From assembly GCA_031271805.1 (NCBI GenBank), contig JAISUX010000069.1, forward strand, positions 1-64,000: a stretch of DNA of 64,000 nucleotides, written 5' to 3'. The notes under the pieces were generated by a model. The model saw only the letters and a program-made list of their open reading frames with translations. It did no database searches and was not told the origin of the DNA. Every line of letters starts with the position of its first letter. Positions within the stretch are counted from its first letter, which is position 1. A program made the position numbers and the translations under genes. Origin of the DNA: Tannerella sp. GTDB lineage: Bacteria > Bacteroidota > Bacteroidia > Bacteroidales > Tannerellaceae. Below, one piece after another: positions 40,289 through 51,833 of this stretch.

Positions 40289-41173
40289 TTAAAGGGTTAT
40301 TACTATTTCTTTATCTCTCATACGGTATCTGATCCTGCCGGTACTCTGAAGATAGTCGAGCACTGCAGTAACAGACTGTTTTTTAGGGTTGAAACTGCCG
40401 TAGAAGCGCATCTGCAGGAGTTGCGGGTCATCCGCCAGTTTGATGGTTACTTCGTAGCTGCGTTCAAGTTTCCTTACGATGTCAGGTAGCAGTTCTTCGT
40501 CGAAACTCAGGTAACCAAGCGTCCAGTCAGAGACATTGACGTTATTGGCGTGTATAACCCGCATCTCGCCGCTCGTTTTGTTGATGTGCACTTTGTCATT
40601 CCGCGCGATATTCACTTTTTCGTTGAATTTCATGTTGTTGTTTACTAACACCCTGCCTTCCATAAGGTTGATGACAGCCTCCACATCGTCATTGTAATTG
40701 CGGAAGTTAAACTTCGTGCCTGTTACCGTGACCGACATCTCTTTTGTGTTGATACTGAAAGGCAGTTTTTGGTTTGCAGCGACTTCAAAATATCCTTCAC
40801 CTTCGAGCGCCATATTCCTGTCGCTCACGCCAAAGCCTTGAGAATAAACGAGTTTGGTGCCGGAATTGAGCCATACGAGCGTGCCGTCGGGCAATGCGGT
40901 TTTGATTTTTGAGCCTACAGGGGCTTCGAGCGTGATGTCGGAAAATTTGTCGCTTATCACCTGCCCGCCACGGCGGTAAGAGCCATAACCTACGACGGCG
41001 AGCAAAGCTACAACCGCCGCAATCTTCGCCAAATTCAGGTAAAGCCGGCGTGTGCGTCCGGCGTTCTTGCGTTGCAGGAATCGCTTGAAAGCCTCGTCGG
41101 TGTTATAGAACCGTCTGCGCGCCGCGAGCGCCGAAAACCAGATTTCTCTGTATGCGTCTTTTTCGTTCATCAT
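40289..41173 (-). CDS. FecR family anti-sigma factor
   Basis: Single TM; FSDITLEAPVGSKIKTALPDGTLVWLNSGTKLVYSQGFG, DUF4974-like C-terminus. Confidence 0.93.
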   Translation of the reverse strand: MMNEKDAYREIWFSALAARRRFYNTDEAFKRFLQRKNAGRTRRLYLNLAKIAAVVALLAVVGYGSYRRGGQVISDKFSDITLEAPVGSKIKTALPDGTLVWLNSGTKLVYSQGFGVSDRNMALEGEGYFEVAANQKLPFSINTKEMSVTVTGTKFNFRNYNDDVEAVINLMEGRVLVNNNMKFNEKVNIARNDKVHINKTSGEMRVIHANNVNVSDWTLGYLSFDEELLPDIVRKLERSYEVTIKLADDPQLLQMRFYGSFNPKKQSVTAVLDYLQSTGRIRYRMRDKEIVITL

Positions 41174-41215
41174 ACTGCTATGACAGGCAGCGATGGCATA
41201 TAGGGTAGTCGGATT

Positions 41216-41776
41216 TTATAAATAATCCTTAAAATCCTCGCGGAGGATAGCGAGGGCGTTCTTGATATGGTATTTGACTGTATTGACGGATATATTCAAC
41301 TCTGTGGCTATCTCCTGATAAGTTTTTTGCTCAAAACGGCTCATACGAAACACTTTCCGACATTCTTCAGGCAGACGCCCTATGGCCGGCTCTATCTCTA
41401 ATTCAAGCTCTTTTTCGAGCAGCAAGCCGAGCGGTTCTTCCGGATCCGGTTCGGCAAACAGCCAATCATCGGCGTCCTCAAGTTCCGAAAATCGTATTTC
41501 TTTCCTGTTTTTATTCGACTCAAGATAGTTCAAACATCTGTTCCTTACCGCCTTAACGAGGTATGACCGTAGCGAACCGGTGATATTCAACTCGGCGCGT
41601 ATCTCATAAATATGAAACATCAGGTCGCTGACAATGTTTTCGGCGACATAATCGTCCTTCACAAAACTGTATGCGATGTTGCAGAGCAACGAATAGTGCC
41701 GGTCATACAGCTTTCTGTATGCGCGTTCATCGCCCTTCTTGAGCAGTTCCAATATGTTAAGATTAGAAATACGCAT
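41216..41776 (-). CDS. RNA polymerase sigma-70 factor, ECF subfamily (Bacteroides expansion type)
   Basis: YRKLYDRHYSLLCNIAYSFVKDDYVAENIVSDLMFHI; LPEECRKVFRMSRFEQKTYQEIATELNISVNTVKYHIKNAL. Confidence 0.94.
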   Translation of the reverse strand: MRISNLNILELLKKGDERAYRKLYDRHYSLLCNIAYSFVKDDYVAENIVSDLMFHIYEIRAELNITGSLRSYLVKAVRNRCLNYLESNKNRKEIRFSELEDADDWLFAEPDPEEPLGLLLEKELELEIEPAIGRLPEECRKVFRMSRFEQKTYQEIATELNISVNTVKYHIKNALAILREDFKDYL

Positions 41777-41858
41777 CTTCTTTAGGTTTCAATAAACAGG
41801 CTGCAAAGAAAAGATAAGAAAAAAGAAGCAAAAACTTCCTGTTTTCAATTAAAATCCG

Positions 41859-41866
41859 TACCTTTG
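41859..41866 (+). promoter_or_regulatory. -7 element TACCTTTG for tyrS
   Basis: TAnnTTTG match 25 nt upstream of ATG 41892. Confidence 0.55.
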
Positions 41867-41891
41867 CGACCGATTTTTCAAATTATACGAC

Positions 41892-43190
41892 ATGAATTTT
41901 GTAGAAGAACTCAAATGGAGGGGCATGATACAGGATATGATGCCCGGGACGGAAGAATTTTTGCTCAAGGGCATGACATCGGCATACGTTGGTATAGACC
42001 CTACGGCCGATTCGCTGCACATCGGGCATTTAGTAGGCGTAATGATGCTGAAGCATTTTCAGCGTGCAGGTCATCGCCCGATAGCGCTTATCGGAGGCGC
42101 CACAGGTATGATCGGCGACCCGTCGATGAAATCAACCGAGCGTAACCTGCTCGACGAGACCACTTTGCGACATAATCAGGAATCAATACGCAAACAACTC
42201 GCCAAATTCCTCGATTTCACATCCGACGCACCTAATGCCGCAATACTCGTAAACAACTACGATTGGATGAAAGATTACTCCTTCCTGAACTTTATCCGCG
42301 ACATCGGCAAACATATCACGGTAAACTATATGATGGCCAAAGATTCGGTCAAGAAACGCTTGGCAAGCGATTCGAGCGTCGGCATGTCGTTCACCGAATT
42401 TTCATACCAGCTGCTTCAGGGCTACGATTTCCTGTATCTTTACCGTAAAGAGGGTTGCCGGCTGCAAATGGGCGGTTCCGACCAATGGGGTAATATCACT
42501 ACCGGGACGGAGTTGATTCGCCGCACCGAAGGCGCCGAAGCCGAGGCTTTCGCTTTGACATGCCCGCTGATAACTAAGGCCGACGGCGGGAAGTTCGGCA
42601 AGACCGAATCGGGTAACGTCTGGCTCGACCGCCGTTACACGACGCCTTACAAGTTCTATCAGTTCTGGCTCAACGTCAGCGACGCCGACGCCGCGAAATA
42701 CATCAAGATATTCACAGCCCTAAGTCAGGAAGAAATCGCCGCCCTCGAGCTTGAACAGGAAGCGGCGCCGCACCTCCGCCCGCTGCAGAAACGCCTCGCA
42801 AAGGAGGTTACTACGATGGTACACTCCGAGGAAGATTACAACACGGCAGTAGAGGCGTCAAACATCATTTTCGGCAATGCCGCCACCGATACCTTGCGTA
42901 AAATCGACGAGGAGACGTTCCTGTCGGTTTTCGAGGGCGTACCCCATTATGAAGTTGACCGCAACGAAATAACGGCAGGCCTGAACGCGGCCGAACTGTT
43001 CACGGCTAAGACCCCAATCTTCCCCTCCAAAGGCGAGATGCGCAAGATGGTACAGGCAGGAGGAGTCAGCATCAACAAGGAAAAGTTCACGCAATACGAT
43101 GCCGAGATCAACGAATCCTCACTTTTGAACGGCAAATACCTGCTTGTCCAGAAAGGTAAGAAAAACTTTTTTTTAATCATAGCTAAATAG
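41892..43190 (+). CDS. tyrS: Tyrosine--tRNA ligase
   Basis: [50 protein letters not shown]. Confidence 0.96.
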   Translation: MNFVEELKWRGMIQDMMPGTEEFLLKGMTSAYVGIDPTADSLHIGHLVGVMMLKHFQRAGHRPIALIGGATGMIGDPSMKSTERNLLDETTLRHNQESIRKQLAKFLDFTSDAPNAAILVNNYDWMKDYSFLNFIRDIGKHITVNYMMAKDSVKKRLASDSSVGMSFTEFSYQLLQGYDFLYLYRKEGCRLQMGGSDQWGNITTGTELIRRTEGAEAEAFALTCPLITKADGGKFGKTESGNVWLDRRYTTPYKFYQFWLNVSDADAAKYIKIFTALSQEEIAALELEQEAAPHLRPLQKRLAKEVTTMVHSEEDYNTAVEASNIIFGNAATDTLRKIDEETFLSVFEGVPHYEVDRNEITAGLNAAELFTAKTPIFPSKGEMRKMVQAGGVSINKEKFTQYDAEINESSLLNGKYLLVQKGKKNFFLIIAK

Positions 43191-43228
43191 TTTTTCAAAA
43201 AAAATTTGCAATTATGGGAAATATGCCG

Positions 43229-43236
43229 TAATTTTG
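43229..43236 (+). promoter_or_regulatory. -7 element TAATTTTG for tRNA-Gln
   Basis: TAnnTTTG match 20 nt upstream of the mature 5' end. Confidence 0.45.
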
Positions 43237-43255
43237 CGGCGTTTTTCTAACAGAT

Positions 43256-43326
43256 TGTCTCATGGTGTAATGGTAGCACAACAGGTTTTGGTTCTGTTTG
43301 TTCAAGTTCGAATCTTGATGAGACAA
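43256..43326 (+). tRNA. tRNA-Gln (anticodon TTG)
   Basis: Acceptor TGTCTCA/TGAGACA, D-arm GGTGTAATGGTAGCAC, anticodon loop TTTTGGT, TTCAAGTTCGAATC arm; CCA not fully encoded. Confidence 0.92.
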
Positions 43327-43328
43327 CT

Positions 43329-44456
43329 TTATTTTTCCATATATTTTATTATCAATTCGGCAGTTCGACGTGACGCTCCGGGCTTACCTAATTTTGCAAT
43401 TATTTCGTCGTAACCGGCTAACATTTTGCCTCTATATGCGTCGTCCGCAACAATATTACGCAGCTCATTAAACACCTCATTTTTAGCGAATTTGGCGCCA
43501 AAAAGTTCCTTGACTACTTCGCGACCAGCGATAAGGTTGACGAGTGAGATATAAGGGACATGGAAAAAGCGCTTGAAGACGAAATTCACCAACCAGCCGC
43601 CCGCAACATGATAACAGACAACTTGCGGGACGCGGAAAAGAGCCGTCTCAAGAGTTGCTGTACCCGATGTTACCAAGGCTGCTTCGGCGTGGTCAAGGAT
43701 ATTGTATGTTTGGTCGAAAACGATGGTTGCATCAGGATAATGAGCAGAATATTTCTTATAATCTTCCGGAGTTAATCCCGGCGCTCCGGCGATAATGGTT
43801 GAGTAGTGCGGGAAACAGGCGGCAACTTCCAGCATCAGAGGGAGGTTTTGCGCTATCTCGGCCTTACGGCTTCCGGCAAGAACGGCGAGAACAGGCTTTG
43901 AATTACCTGACATAACCGTTTCGGGAGATAAATGTTTACTCTCACAATACGCCGCCATCGAATCAACGGACGGATTGCCCACATAATCAACGGAATAATT
44001 CAAAGAATTATAGAAATCGACTTCAAAAGGCAGAATACAGAACATCCGGTCAACATAACGACGAAACGCCTTTATCCGGTATTTTTTCCATGCCCATATT
44101 TTAGGCGAAATGTAATAATAGACAGGTATTTGCAGTCGTGTTTTGACGAACTCGGCGATTTTGAGGTTGAAGCCGGGATAGTCTATCAGAATCACAAGGT
44201 CAGGCCGAAAAGCACGGATATCTTCGCGGCACAGTTGCATATTATTAATTATTGTACGCGCGTGAAGCAGTACCGGAATCACTCCCATAAAAGCCATCTC
44301 TCGGTAATGCTTAACGAGCGTCCCGCCGACAGCCTGCATCAAGTCGCCGCCAAAGAAACGAAAATCCGCTGTCGGGTCTTGCGTTTTCAACTCTTTCATG
44401 AGATTCGACGCATGAAGGTCGCCCGACGCTTCGCCTGCCACGAGATAATATCTCAT
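43329..44456 (-). CDS. lpxB: Lipid-A-disaccharide synthase
   Basis: [51 protein letters not shown]. Confidence 0.95.
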   Translation of the reverse strand: MRYYLVAGEASGDLHASNLMKELKTQDPTADFRFFGGDLMQAVGGTLVKHYREMAFMGVIPVLLHARTIINNMQLCREDIRAFRPDLVILIDYPGFNLKIAEFVKTRLQIPVYYYISPKIWAWKKYRIKAFRRYVDRMFCILPFEVDFYNSLNYSVDYVGNPSVDSMAAYCESKHLSPETVMSGNSKPVLAVLAGSRKAEIAQNLPLMLEVAACFPHYSTIIAGAPGLTPEDYKKYSAHYPDATIVFDQTYNILDHAEAALVTSGTATLETALFRVPQVVCYHVAGGWLVNFVFKRFFHVPYISLVNLIAGREVVKELFGAKFAKNEVFNELRNIVADDAYRGKMLAGYDEIIAKLGKPGASRRTAELIIKYMEK

Positions 44457-45202
44457 AACTCCCAGTTTTTTAGCTCATTAAGAAGCGCATAATCGGTCAC
44501 ATCAATCTTGCAGGGCACTAACGATGCGTATCCGTTGTCAAGCAGCGCAACGTCATTATCCGGATAATCCGGACCTGCGGACTGGTAATATCCTGATATC
44601 CAAAACATCGGTTCGCCGTTCACATCCTCGTCCTTATCGAACTCGTGCACCCATTTGCCGTCGGTCTGCCGTCCGATAGCTATTCCCTTGACTTTAGGGA
44701 TGTTAGGTATATTAAGGTTGAGATAAGCGCCATGAGGAAGCCCTTTAGAGAGCGTTTGCAGAGCTACGATACGCGCTATCCGGCAGGCCTCCTCGAAACT
44801 GTCGCCCTCCCTATAATCAAGCAACGATACGCCCATCGACGGAATATCGAAGACACAACCTTCCATAGCCGCTCCCATAGTGCCGGAGTAATGAATCGAC
44901 AGGGCATGGTTGCCGCCGTGATTTATGCCCGACACGAGCAGGGAAGGCTTTTCAAGAATAACTTCGTTCATCGCAAGTTTGACGCAATCGACCGGAGTGC
45001 CGGTACAACTATAAATTGTCAAGCCTTTTTCCTTGTGCAACAACCGATACGTCAACGGCCGCTCAGAAGTAATAGCGCAAGCCATTCCCGAGCGTGCGCC
45101 GTCGGGGGCAAACACCACAATGTTGTCCAGTCCGCGTAATGTGCGTGTTATCGCGTCGATGCCAAGCGCCCCGACACCGTCGTCATTAGTAATCAATATC
45201 AC
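44453..45202 (-). CDS. surE: 5'/3'-nucleotidase SurE
   Basis: [43 protein letters not shown]. Confidence 0.95.
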   Translation of the reverse strand: MILITNDDGVGALGIDAITRTLRGLDNIVVFAPDGARSGMACAITSERPLTYRLLHKEKGLTIYSCTGTPVDCVKLAMNEVILEKPSLLVSGINHGGNHALSIHYSGTMGAAMEGCVFDIPSMGVSLLDYREGDSFEEACRIARIVALQTLSKGLPHGAYLNLNIPNIPKVKGIAIGRQTDGKWVHEFDKDEDVNGEPMFWISGYYQSAGPDYPDNDVALLDNGYASLVPCKIDVTDYALLNELKNWEL

Positions 45203-45209
45203 GTTCGTC

Positions 45210-45623
45210 CTATTTTTTAAGTGAATCGCGGATTTCCCTCAACAGCAGCACTTCTTCCGACGGTTCGGCAGGCGCTGCAGGAGCAGCCTCCTCTTTCCTC
45301 TTGAGCTTGTTGACGCCCTTGACAAAAAAGAAAATCACAAACACAATGATGATGAAATCCAGAATCACTTGAATGAAAGTGCCGTAATTAATCGCTACTT
45401 CGGGACTTACGACGTTGCCGCCATCGGTAATCGCCTGTTTAAGAACTATTTTCCAGGCGGTAAAATCAATGCCGCCCGTAAGTATGCTAATGACAGGCAT
45501 AATCACGTCCGCAACAAACGACGATACAATCTTCCCAAAAGCGCCGCCAATCACAACGCCTACAGCCATGTCGATAACATTCCCGCGCATGGCAAATTCC
45601 TTACATTCCTTTATTAATCCCAT
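45210..45623 (-). CDS. mscL: Large-conductance mechanosensitive channel
   Basis: [46 protein letters not shown]. Confidence 0.95.
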   Translation of the reverse strand: MGLIKECKEFAMRGNVIDMAVGVVIGGAFGKIVSSFVADVIMPVISILTGGIDFTAWKIVLKQAITDGGNVVSPEVAINYGTFIQVILDFIIIVFVIFFFVKGVNKLKRKEEAAPAAPAEPSEEVLLLREIRDSLKK

Positions 45624-45676
45624 AATTTATAATTTAATAAGGAACAAAGATATGAATAATTTTCCGAATATTGATG

Positions 45677-46303
45677 TTATTCGGAAAAAAGTTTTTCAAC
45701 GGAGAGCGTTTCGACCTTTAGAAAACGCGATTTCAAACGCTCGTAGAGGCTTTTACGGATTCGCAGGCTCATTTCGCACGTCATTTCGAACTTTTGGGAC
45801 AGGATTTGAGGCTGTTCTTCCTTGATAATTCGCATCACTGCGTTGAGGTAAGGGTATTCAAATGTTATTGTAAAGCCGGTATCTACGGTACGAAATTCGA
45901 TTTGCCCGTTAGCGGCAGCGGCGGCTATAGCCTCGGCAGCGGCCATGCGGTAGGCGATGGTTAAACCGCCGGTACCCAGCTCTATACCGCCGAAATAGCG
46001 TACCACAATTATCAGTATATCCGTCAGTTCGTTGGAATTTATTTGACCGAGGATGGGCTTTCCGGCTGTCGAAGACGGTTCGCCGTCATCATTCGAGCGA
46101 AAGGTATTGCGGTCGGCGCCAAGCATATAAGCCCAACAGACATGACGAGCGTCATAGTATTCTTTGCGATAGTCGCGAACTCGCTCCAAGGCTTCATCGG
46201 CGGTGCGCACAGGCATCGCAAACGACAGGAAACGGCTCCGTTTCTCGGTGTATGAACCTTTCGTCAGGCAGGTTATCGTTTTATAAACATCTTCTTCCAT
46301 CAA
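45677..46303 (-). CDS. YigZ/IMPACT family protein
   Basis: TKGSYTEKRSRFLSFAMPV; GEPSSTAGKPILGQINSNELTDILIIVVRYFGGIELGTGGL. Confidence 0.92.
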   Translation of the reverse strand: MMEEDVYKTITCLTKGSYTEKRSRFLSFAMPVRTADEALERVRDYRKEYYDARHVCWAYMLGADRNTFRSNDDGEPSSTAGKPILGQINSNELTDILIIVVRYFGGIELGTGGLTIAYRMAAAEAIAAAAANGQIEFRTVDTGFTITFEYPYLNAVMRIIKEEQPQILSQKFEMTCEMSLRIRKSLYERLKSRFLKVETLSVEKLFSE

Positions 46304-46307
46304 GGCG

Positions 46308-46526
46308 TCAATCGGGGATATGAGTTTCCTGTTCTTCGAGGAAGGCGCGGAAATCCTTCATTATTTCTTCTATTTCTTCGATGAAATAAGGGTCTTTGAC
46401 CTTGCCGCGAACTTCTTCATAATACTTTTCGATTGCCGGTAGGGCGCAAATATCCTTGCCGCGAAGCAGGAAATATGGCTCGTCGTTAGCCACACATTGC
46501 TTGATCATTTGAATCGGATTCTTCAT
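46308..46526 (-). CDS. Small conserved-looking cytosolic protein, 72 aa, unknown function
   Basis: MKNPIQMIKQCVANDEPYFLLRGKDICALPAIEKYYEEVRGK; tightly packed between uvrA and yigZ. Confidence 0.7.
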   Translation of the reverse strand: MKNPIQMIKQCVANDEPYFLLRGKDICALPAIEKYYEEVRGKVKDPYFIEEIEEIMKDFRAFLEEQETHIPD

Positions 46527-46530
46527 ATAT

Positions 46531-49386
46531 TTATTTATCTATTTGTTTTATATTCAATTCTTTGCGAAGGAAGGGGGCGGTATAACTATTCGTCTTGGAT
46601 ACGACAAAATCTTCCGGTGTGCCTGCGAAAAGGATATTGCCGCCGTTACGGCCGCCTTCGGGTCCCATGTCGATGATGTAATCGGCCGACTTGATGATAT
46701 CAAGGTTATGCTCAATGATGATGATGGTGTTACCCTTATCGACTAACTTATTGAGGACGCCGAGCAGCACCCTGATATCTTCGAAATGCAGTCCGGTAGT
46801 CGGTTCGTCGAGAATATACAGCGTCTTGCCGGTATCTCGCTTGGCAAGTTCGGTTGCAAGTTTGACACGCTGGCTCTCGCCTCCCGAAAGAGTTGTAGAG
46901 GGTTGTCCGAGCTTAATATAGCCGAGGCCGACATCCTGCAAAACCTTGATTTTAGCAAGTATCGAGGGGACATTTTCGAAGAACTCGACAGCCATGTTAA
47001 TAGTCATATCAAGCACGTCTGCGATGGATTTGCCTCGAAAACGCACTTCCAGCGTCTCGCGGTTATAACGTTTGCCGTGGCAGTCTTCGCAGGGGACATA
47101 AACATCAGGCAGAAAATTCATCTCAATAGTGCGGTAGCCGTTGCCCTTACATGTCTCACACCGTCCGGCGGCAACATTGAACGAGAAGCGTCCCGGCTTA
47201 TAACCACGTATCTTCGATTCGGGCAATTCGACGAAAAGGTTGCGGATATCCGAAAAGACGCCCGTATAAGTCGCCGGATTGCTGCGCGGAGAGCGGCCTA
47301 TCGGCGACTGGTCAACATTGACTATCTTGTCGATATTTCCAGTGCCTTCGATAGCCTTATATGGCAGAGGCGATTCTAATGAACGATAAAAATGCTGGCT
47401 CAGTATGGGTTGCAAAGTGCTGCGTATCAAGGATGATTTGCCGCTTCCGGAGACGCCCGTGACGCAAATAAGGGTACCGAGCGGGAAAGCCACATCGACA
47501 TCTTTGAGGTTATTACCCGTGGCTCCTAATAGCCTAAGGAACAGTCCGTTACCTTTGCGCCTCACGGCAGGCGTTTCGATATTTCTCAAGCCGTTGAGAT
47601 ATTCCGATGTGAGGGTTCGCGTCTTAACCATCTCGTCCGGCGTACCGGCGAACATCACTTCGCCGCCGAGCCTGCCGGCCTTAGGCCCCATATCAACGAC
47701 ATAGTCGGCGCTCAACATCGTGTCCTTGTCGTGCTCGACGACAATTATGGAATTGCCTTCGTCGCGCAACTCCTTAAGCGAATTTATCAATCGCACATTA
47801 TCACGTTGATGCAGTCCTATACTCGGCTCGTCGAGGATATAAAGCACGTTGACAAGCTGGCTGCCGATTTGTGTAGCGAGGCGTATCCTCTGGCTCTCGC
47901 CGCCCGACAGCGAACCCGACGAGCGGTTGAGCGACAGGTAGTCAAGCCCTACATTGAGCAAGAATTTCAGGCGCGAACGCAGTTCCTTTAATATCTCGGC
48001 GGCAATCGCACGTTGCTGATCCGACATTTTTTCTTCTACCGTCAACATCCATTCGTATAATTCCGAGATGTCCATTTCCGACAGTTGCGCTATATTCAAC
48101 CCGCCTATACGGTAGTGCAGCGCCTCTTTGTTGAGACGATAGCCACCACATTCGGGACAGGGGGCGGTAGTGATAAACTGCCCCGCCCACTTCTGAGCCG
48201 TAGCGGTAGCCTCATCATCCTTCATCATCATTATGTACTTGGCAACGCCTTCATACGAAAGGAAATATTCCGACCCGCCGAATGTCTCGAAATTGATTTT
48301 CAGCCGCTCATCCGTGCCGTTCATTATCTCGTCTATCGCATCTTCGGGTAAGTCCTTTATCGGCGTCTTTATGGTCTCGCCGTACTTGCGGCATATAGCG
48401 TCGATCTGGCGGAAAATCATCGAATCTTTGTATTTTCCGAGTGCGAGGATGCCACCGTTGTATATGCTCAATGACGGGTCGGGCACAATCTTCTCCATAT
48501 CGAGGATATTTACCGTCCCTATACCCTTGCAACGCTGGCAGGCCCCGAAGGGCGAGTTAAACGAAAAATTGTGGGGCGCAGGCTCATTATACGACAATCC
48601 GGTCACGGGGCACATCAGGCGGCGGCTGTAATAGCGCACCTCGTTGCTCTCGGCATCAAGCAGCAACACGAGGCCGTCGCCCTGCTTCATCGCAATGCGC
48701 ACACTGTCTTTCAGCCGCTTCTCGTCGTTCGGTGATACTACCATTTTGTCGATCACCACCTCTATACTATGCACTTTGTAGCGGTCGAGTTTCATCCCAT
48801 GCCTTACCTCCTGCAGCTCGCCGTCAACACGTACATTAAGGTAGCCTTTCTTGCGTATCTGCTCGAATAGTTCACGATAATGCCCCTTGCGGTTGCGCAC
48901 GGCAGGCGCAAGGATATATGTTTTGCGCCCTTTATAGTCCCTTATAATGAGTTCGAGAATCTGTTCCTCGGTGTATTTGACCATCTTCTCGCCGCTCAGA
49001 TACGAGTATGCTTCGCCCGCACGAGCATACAGAAGTCGCAGAAAATCATAGACTTCAGTTGTTGTACCTACCGTAGAACGGGGATTATTGTTAGTAGTCT
49101 TTTGCTCAATGGATATTACCGGACTTAAGCCGGTTATCATATCGACATCCGGCCGCTCGACATTACCGAGGAAATTCCGTGCGTAAGCCGAAAATGTCTC
49201 GATATAGCGACGCTGCCCCTCGGCAAAAATAGTGTCGAAGGCCAGCGACGACTTCCCGCTACCGCTCATGCCTGTGATAACCGATAACTTGTTTCGCGGC
49301 AACTCGACGTCAATATTTTTTAAATTATGTACACGGGCGCCAAGAATATTGATGCTTCCGCTATCGAACAACCCAACGTTTGTCAT
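46531..49386 (-). CDS. uvrA: Excinuclease ABC subunit A
   Basis: [63 protein letters not shown]; full length. Confidence 0.97.
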   Translation of the reverse strand: MTNVGLFDSGSINILGARVHNLKNIDVELPRNKLSVITGMSGSGKSSLAFDTIFAEGQRRYIETFSAYARNFLGNVERPDVDMITGLSPVISIEQKTTNNNPRSTVGTTTEVYDFLRLLYARAGEAYSYLSGEKMVKYTEEQILELIIRDYKGRKTYILAPAVRNRKGHYRELFEQIRKKGYLNVRVDGELQEVRHGMKLDRYKVHSIEVVIDKMVVSPNDEKRLKDSVRIAMKQGDGLVLLLDAESNEVRYYSRRLMCPVTGLSYNEPAPHNFSFNSPFGACQRCKGIGTVNILDMEKIVPDPSLSIYNGGILALGKYKDSMIFRQIDAICRKYGETIKTPIKDLPEDAIDEIMNGTDERLKINFETFGGSEYFLSYEGVAKYIMMMKDDEATATAQKWAGQFITTAPCPECGGYRLNKEALHYRIGGLNIAQLSEMDISELYEWMLTVEEKMSDQQRAIAAEILKELRSRLKFLLNVGLDYLSLNRSSGSLSGGESQRIRLATQIGSQLVNVLYILDEPSIGLHQRDNVRLINSLKELRDEGNSIIVVEHDKDTMLSADYVVDMGPKAGRLGGEVMFAGTPDEMVKTRTLTSEYLNGLRNIETPAVRRKGNGLFLRLLGATGNNLKDVDVAFPLGTLICVTGVSGSGKSSLIRSTLQPILSQHFYRSLESPLPYKAIEGTGNIDKIVNVDQSPIGRSPRSNPATYTGVFSDIRNLFVELPESKIRGYKPGRFSFNVAAGRCETCKGNGYRTIEMNFLPDVYVPCEDCHGKRYNRETLEVRFRGKSIADVLDMTINMAVEFFENVPSILAKIKVLQDVGLGYIKLGQPSTTLSGGESQRVKLATELAKRDTGKTLYILDEPTTGLHFEDIRVLLGVLNKLVDKGNTIIIIEHNLDIIKSADYIIDMGPEGGRNGGNILFAGTPEDFVVSKTNSYTAPFLRKELNIKQIDK

Positions 49387-50329
49387 GCACGTAACGATTT
49401 GATGATTTGTAATATAGTTTATCGCTTTTAGGAATCAGCATAGTGTAACTCGCGCCTCCCGTGACAAGTTTCGTATCCCGCAACCACGGATTAAAAAACT
49501 TCAGGTCGTAATAGGTGATGCCGTTGTCGCGAGCGAAAGCTGCAAGATCGGGAATATCACTACTGACGCTAATTTCCTTATATTCAAGAGGATGATATAG
49601 ATTTTCGGGATGAAGTATAAATCCGTATTTGTATGGATCTTCAAAAATCTGTTTTATCGCGAATATGCGGTAGGGATAACGCAGGGTTTCATCCACAAGA
49701 TAAAGATTCAATGCCGACTTAACACCCTGTTTTTCAATCTGTTTAGATATTCGTTCCATTCCCGCATTATACGATGAAGCCACAGTAAGCCAGTCGCCGA
49801 ACTTCGCATAGGCCTCTTTCAGATATTTACATGCCGCTTCGGTAGATTTGACGGGGTTACGCCGCTCATCGACGGTAGTATTAACCTTCAAGCCATACTG
49901 TTTAGCGGTGCCCTCCATAAACTGCCATAGACCTACGGCGCGAGCCGTCGAGACCGCCGAGGGGTCGAGATTGCTTTCGATAACGGAAAGATACTTGAAA
50001 TCATCTGGGATACCATTGGCTTTAAGTATCGGCTCTATAATCGGGAAATAGCGGTTAGCCCGTTTTATTAGCAACATCGTCGATGAATGATAATATGTGA
50101 AAACGCTCAATTCGCGGTCCATCCCTTCGTATGCGTTATAGCGCAAGAGGTCGATTTTCGCGCCGCAAAACGATACCGACATCGGCACTTCCGGCGAAGT
50201 TGTGAACGACGCAACTACCGGCGTTTCGGTCTCTACCGATGCCGAATTGCGATAACTCAAAAGCAAATAAACGGTCATGCACCCGACACAGACCGAGAAA
50301 AAAATTGCTGTCACTTGTCTAATTTTCAT
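49361..50329 (-). CDS. Lytic transglycosylase domain-containing protein (MltD-like)
   Basis: [45 protein letters not shown]. Confidence 0.9.
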   Translation of the reverse strand: MKIRQVTAIFFSVCVGCMTVYLLLSYRNSASVETETPVVASFTTSPEVPMSVSFCGAKIDLLRYNAYEGMDRELSVFTYYHSSTMLLIKRANRYFPIIEPILKANGIPDDFKYLSVIESNLDPSAVSTARAVGLWQFMEGTAKQYGLKVNTTVDERRNPVKSTEAACKYLKEAYAKFGDWLTVASSYNAGMERISKQIEKQGVKSALNLYLVDETLRYPYRIFAIKQIFEDPYKYGFILHPENLYHPLEYKEISVSSDIPDLAAFARDNGITYYDLKFFNPWLRDTKLVTGGASYTMLIPKSDKLYYKSSNRYVHDKRWVVR

Positions 50330-50347
50330 TTCTATAATTTTGAATGT

Positions 50348-51679
50348 TTAAGGATTGATAACCTCTTCCTCCGTTTTTATATTTTTGCCGCGGAAAACGT
50401 TGACATCACCTGTCTTGACACGCTTTTTCCCGTCGGTACCGGTATATTCTATCATATAATAATACGCTCCGGCTGCAACATACTTGCCTCTGTACATCCC
50501 ATCCCATCCTTGCGAAGGGTCTGTCCAGTAGAACAACTCGTTGCCCCAGCGGTTGTAGATCCGGCCTTGAAACTTAACTACCGACTTGTATTTGACCCTG
50601 AAAATGTCGTTAATTCCAGGAGTAGTGCCGGGCGAAAAAGCGTTCGGAATCTCCATAACAGTTTCCGTAATGTTTATCACAAAAGAATAATCATTGTTAG
50701 CGCATGTACCAGTCCGGTCGCTGACTTCAAGTTTCGCCGTATATACTCCCTGTCTTGCAAATGTATAATCCAGATTTTCTGTCGAAGACAGAATTAACGG
50801 ATTATCAGGCTCTTCGTCGTTATAAACGGTCCATTGGAAGCGAGAGGCGACGGGGATATTGGCATAAGCCCTGAAAGTCACATCTACCGGTGCCGACATC
50901 TCGCTCTCCGAACCATCGGCATTGCCGCCACCCGTCGAAACGATCAAAGTATCGGCATAAACCTCCAAGGCCTTAGCCTCGTAAAGAGCTATCGACGCCG
51001 ATTTTTCGACGCCGAAATGACGGGCGAAAGCATCTCCGGTAAGCGTTATCTCCGTGTCAACCAAAGGCGGCGAAGTAAACGACTTCATGAACGGGTCGCC
51101 CTCGAATGTCTCCGAATAAGTCTCAGGCGAAAACTGTTTCAATTCATCATCCCATTTAAGCGTCTGATAATTAACCGTAAACTCGCGACGGACACTCATC
51201 AATGCACCGCCCGGAGTATAATAATTCATATCCTTAATATCCGCATCGCCGGTGAAACGCACCGCAATACATGGATCGACGTTGGGGTCAATGGCTATAC
51301 TCCGAAGTTCCGGCTCGTATTTGCTATAGTCGATTATCCACACATAATGACGCATCGCCCCGTTCTCATCAACATAATATCCGTATCCATCCTCGATTTC
51401 GGTGATGTAAGACGTCGTTCCTGTCTGTATCGAATTGACTTTTTCGGGGTTCAATTCATCGACTTTGTTTTTATAACGATACCACGCTGATGAGGACGCA
51501 CAGCTTATTTTTACGTTTTCCATCCCATAAACCAAATAAACCTTGATCCGATAATTTGTATTATCAACAGCCAAAAGGGGCGTACCCTTACCGCCCGTTA
51601 CTTCGTATTCTTGGGCGAAAAGCGTAAATGCGCCTGTAAAAAAGGCTATAAGCCAGACTATTTTTCTTATTTCATCCAT
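50348..51679 (-). CDS. Exported protein with gliding-motility/T9SS type B-like C-terminal domain and PKD-like region
   Basis: IPNAFSPGTTPGINDIFRVKYKSVVKFQGRIYNRWGNELFYWTDPSQGWDGMYRGKYVAAGAYYYMIEYTGTDGKKRVKTGDVNVFRG. Confidence 0.85.
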   Translation of the reverse strand: MDEIRKIVWLIAFFTGAFTLFAQEYEVTGGKGTPLLAVDNTNYRIKVYLVYGMENVKISCASSSAWYRYKNKVDELNPEKVNSIQTGTTSYITEIEDGYGYYVDENGAMRHYVWIIDYSKYEPELRSIAIDPNVDPCIAVRFTGDADIKDMNYYTPGGALMSVRREFTVNYQTLKWDDELKQFSPETYSETFEGDPFMKSFTSPPLVDTEITLTGDAFARHFGVEKSASIALYEAKALEVYADTLIVSTGGGNADGSESEMSAPVDVTFRAYANIPVASRFQWTVYNDEEPDNPLILSSTENLDYTFARQGVYTAKLEVSDRTGTCANNDYSFVINITETVMEIPNAFSPGTTPGINDIFRVKYKSVVKFQGRIYNRWGNELFYWTDPSQGWDGMYRGKYVAAGAYYYMIEYTGTDGKKRVKTGDVNVFRGKNIKTEEEVINP

Positions 51680-51792
51680 GTTTTTGAGCCAAAATTAGCC
51701 TCCAAAGGTACAAAATATATCGAAAAACAACAAATATATCCCTCTTTGTTAAAAAAAAATTGACTTTTTTTCGTTTTTCCAATCTTAAATCG

Positions 51793-51800
51793 TAACTTTG
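51793..51800 (+). promoter_or_regulatory. -7 element TAACTTTG
   Basis: TAnnTTTG match 33 nt upstream of ATG 51834; TTGACTTTTTTTCG further upstream. Confidence 0.55.
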
Positions 51801-51833
51801 CGCAGACATTATAACGTAGAAAGAGATAATTTT

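Noticed and set aside
46531-49386. Possible second ABC transporter system
   Set aside because: The duplicated ABC signatures and Cys motifs belong to a single full-length UvrA
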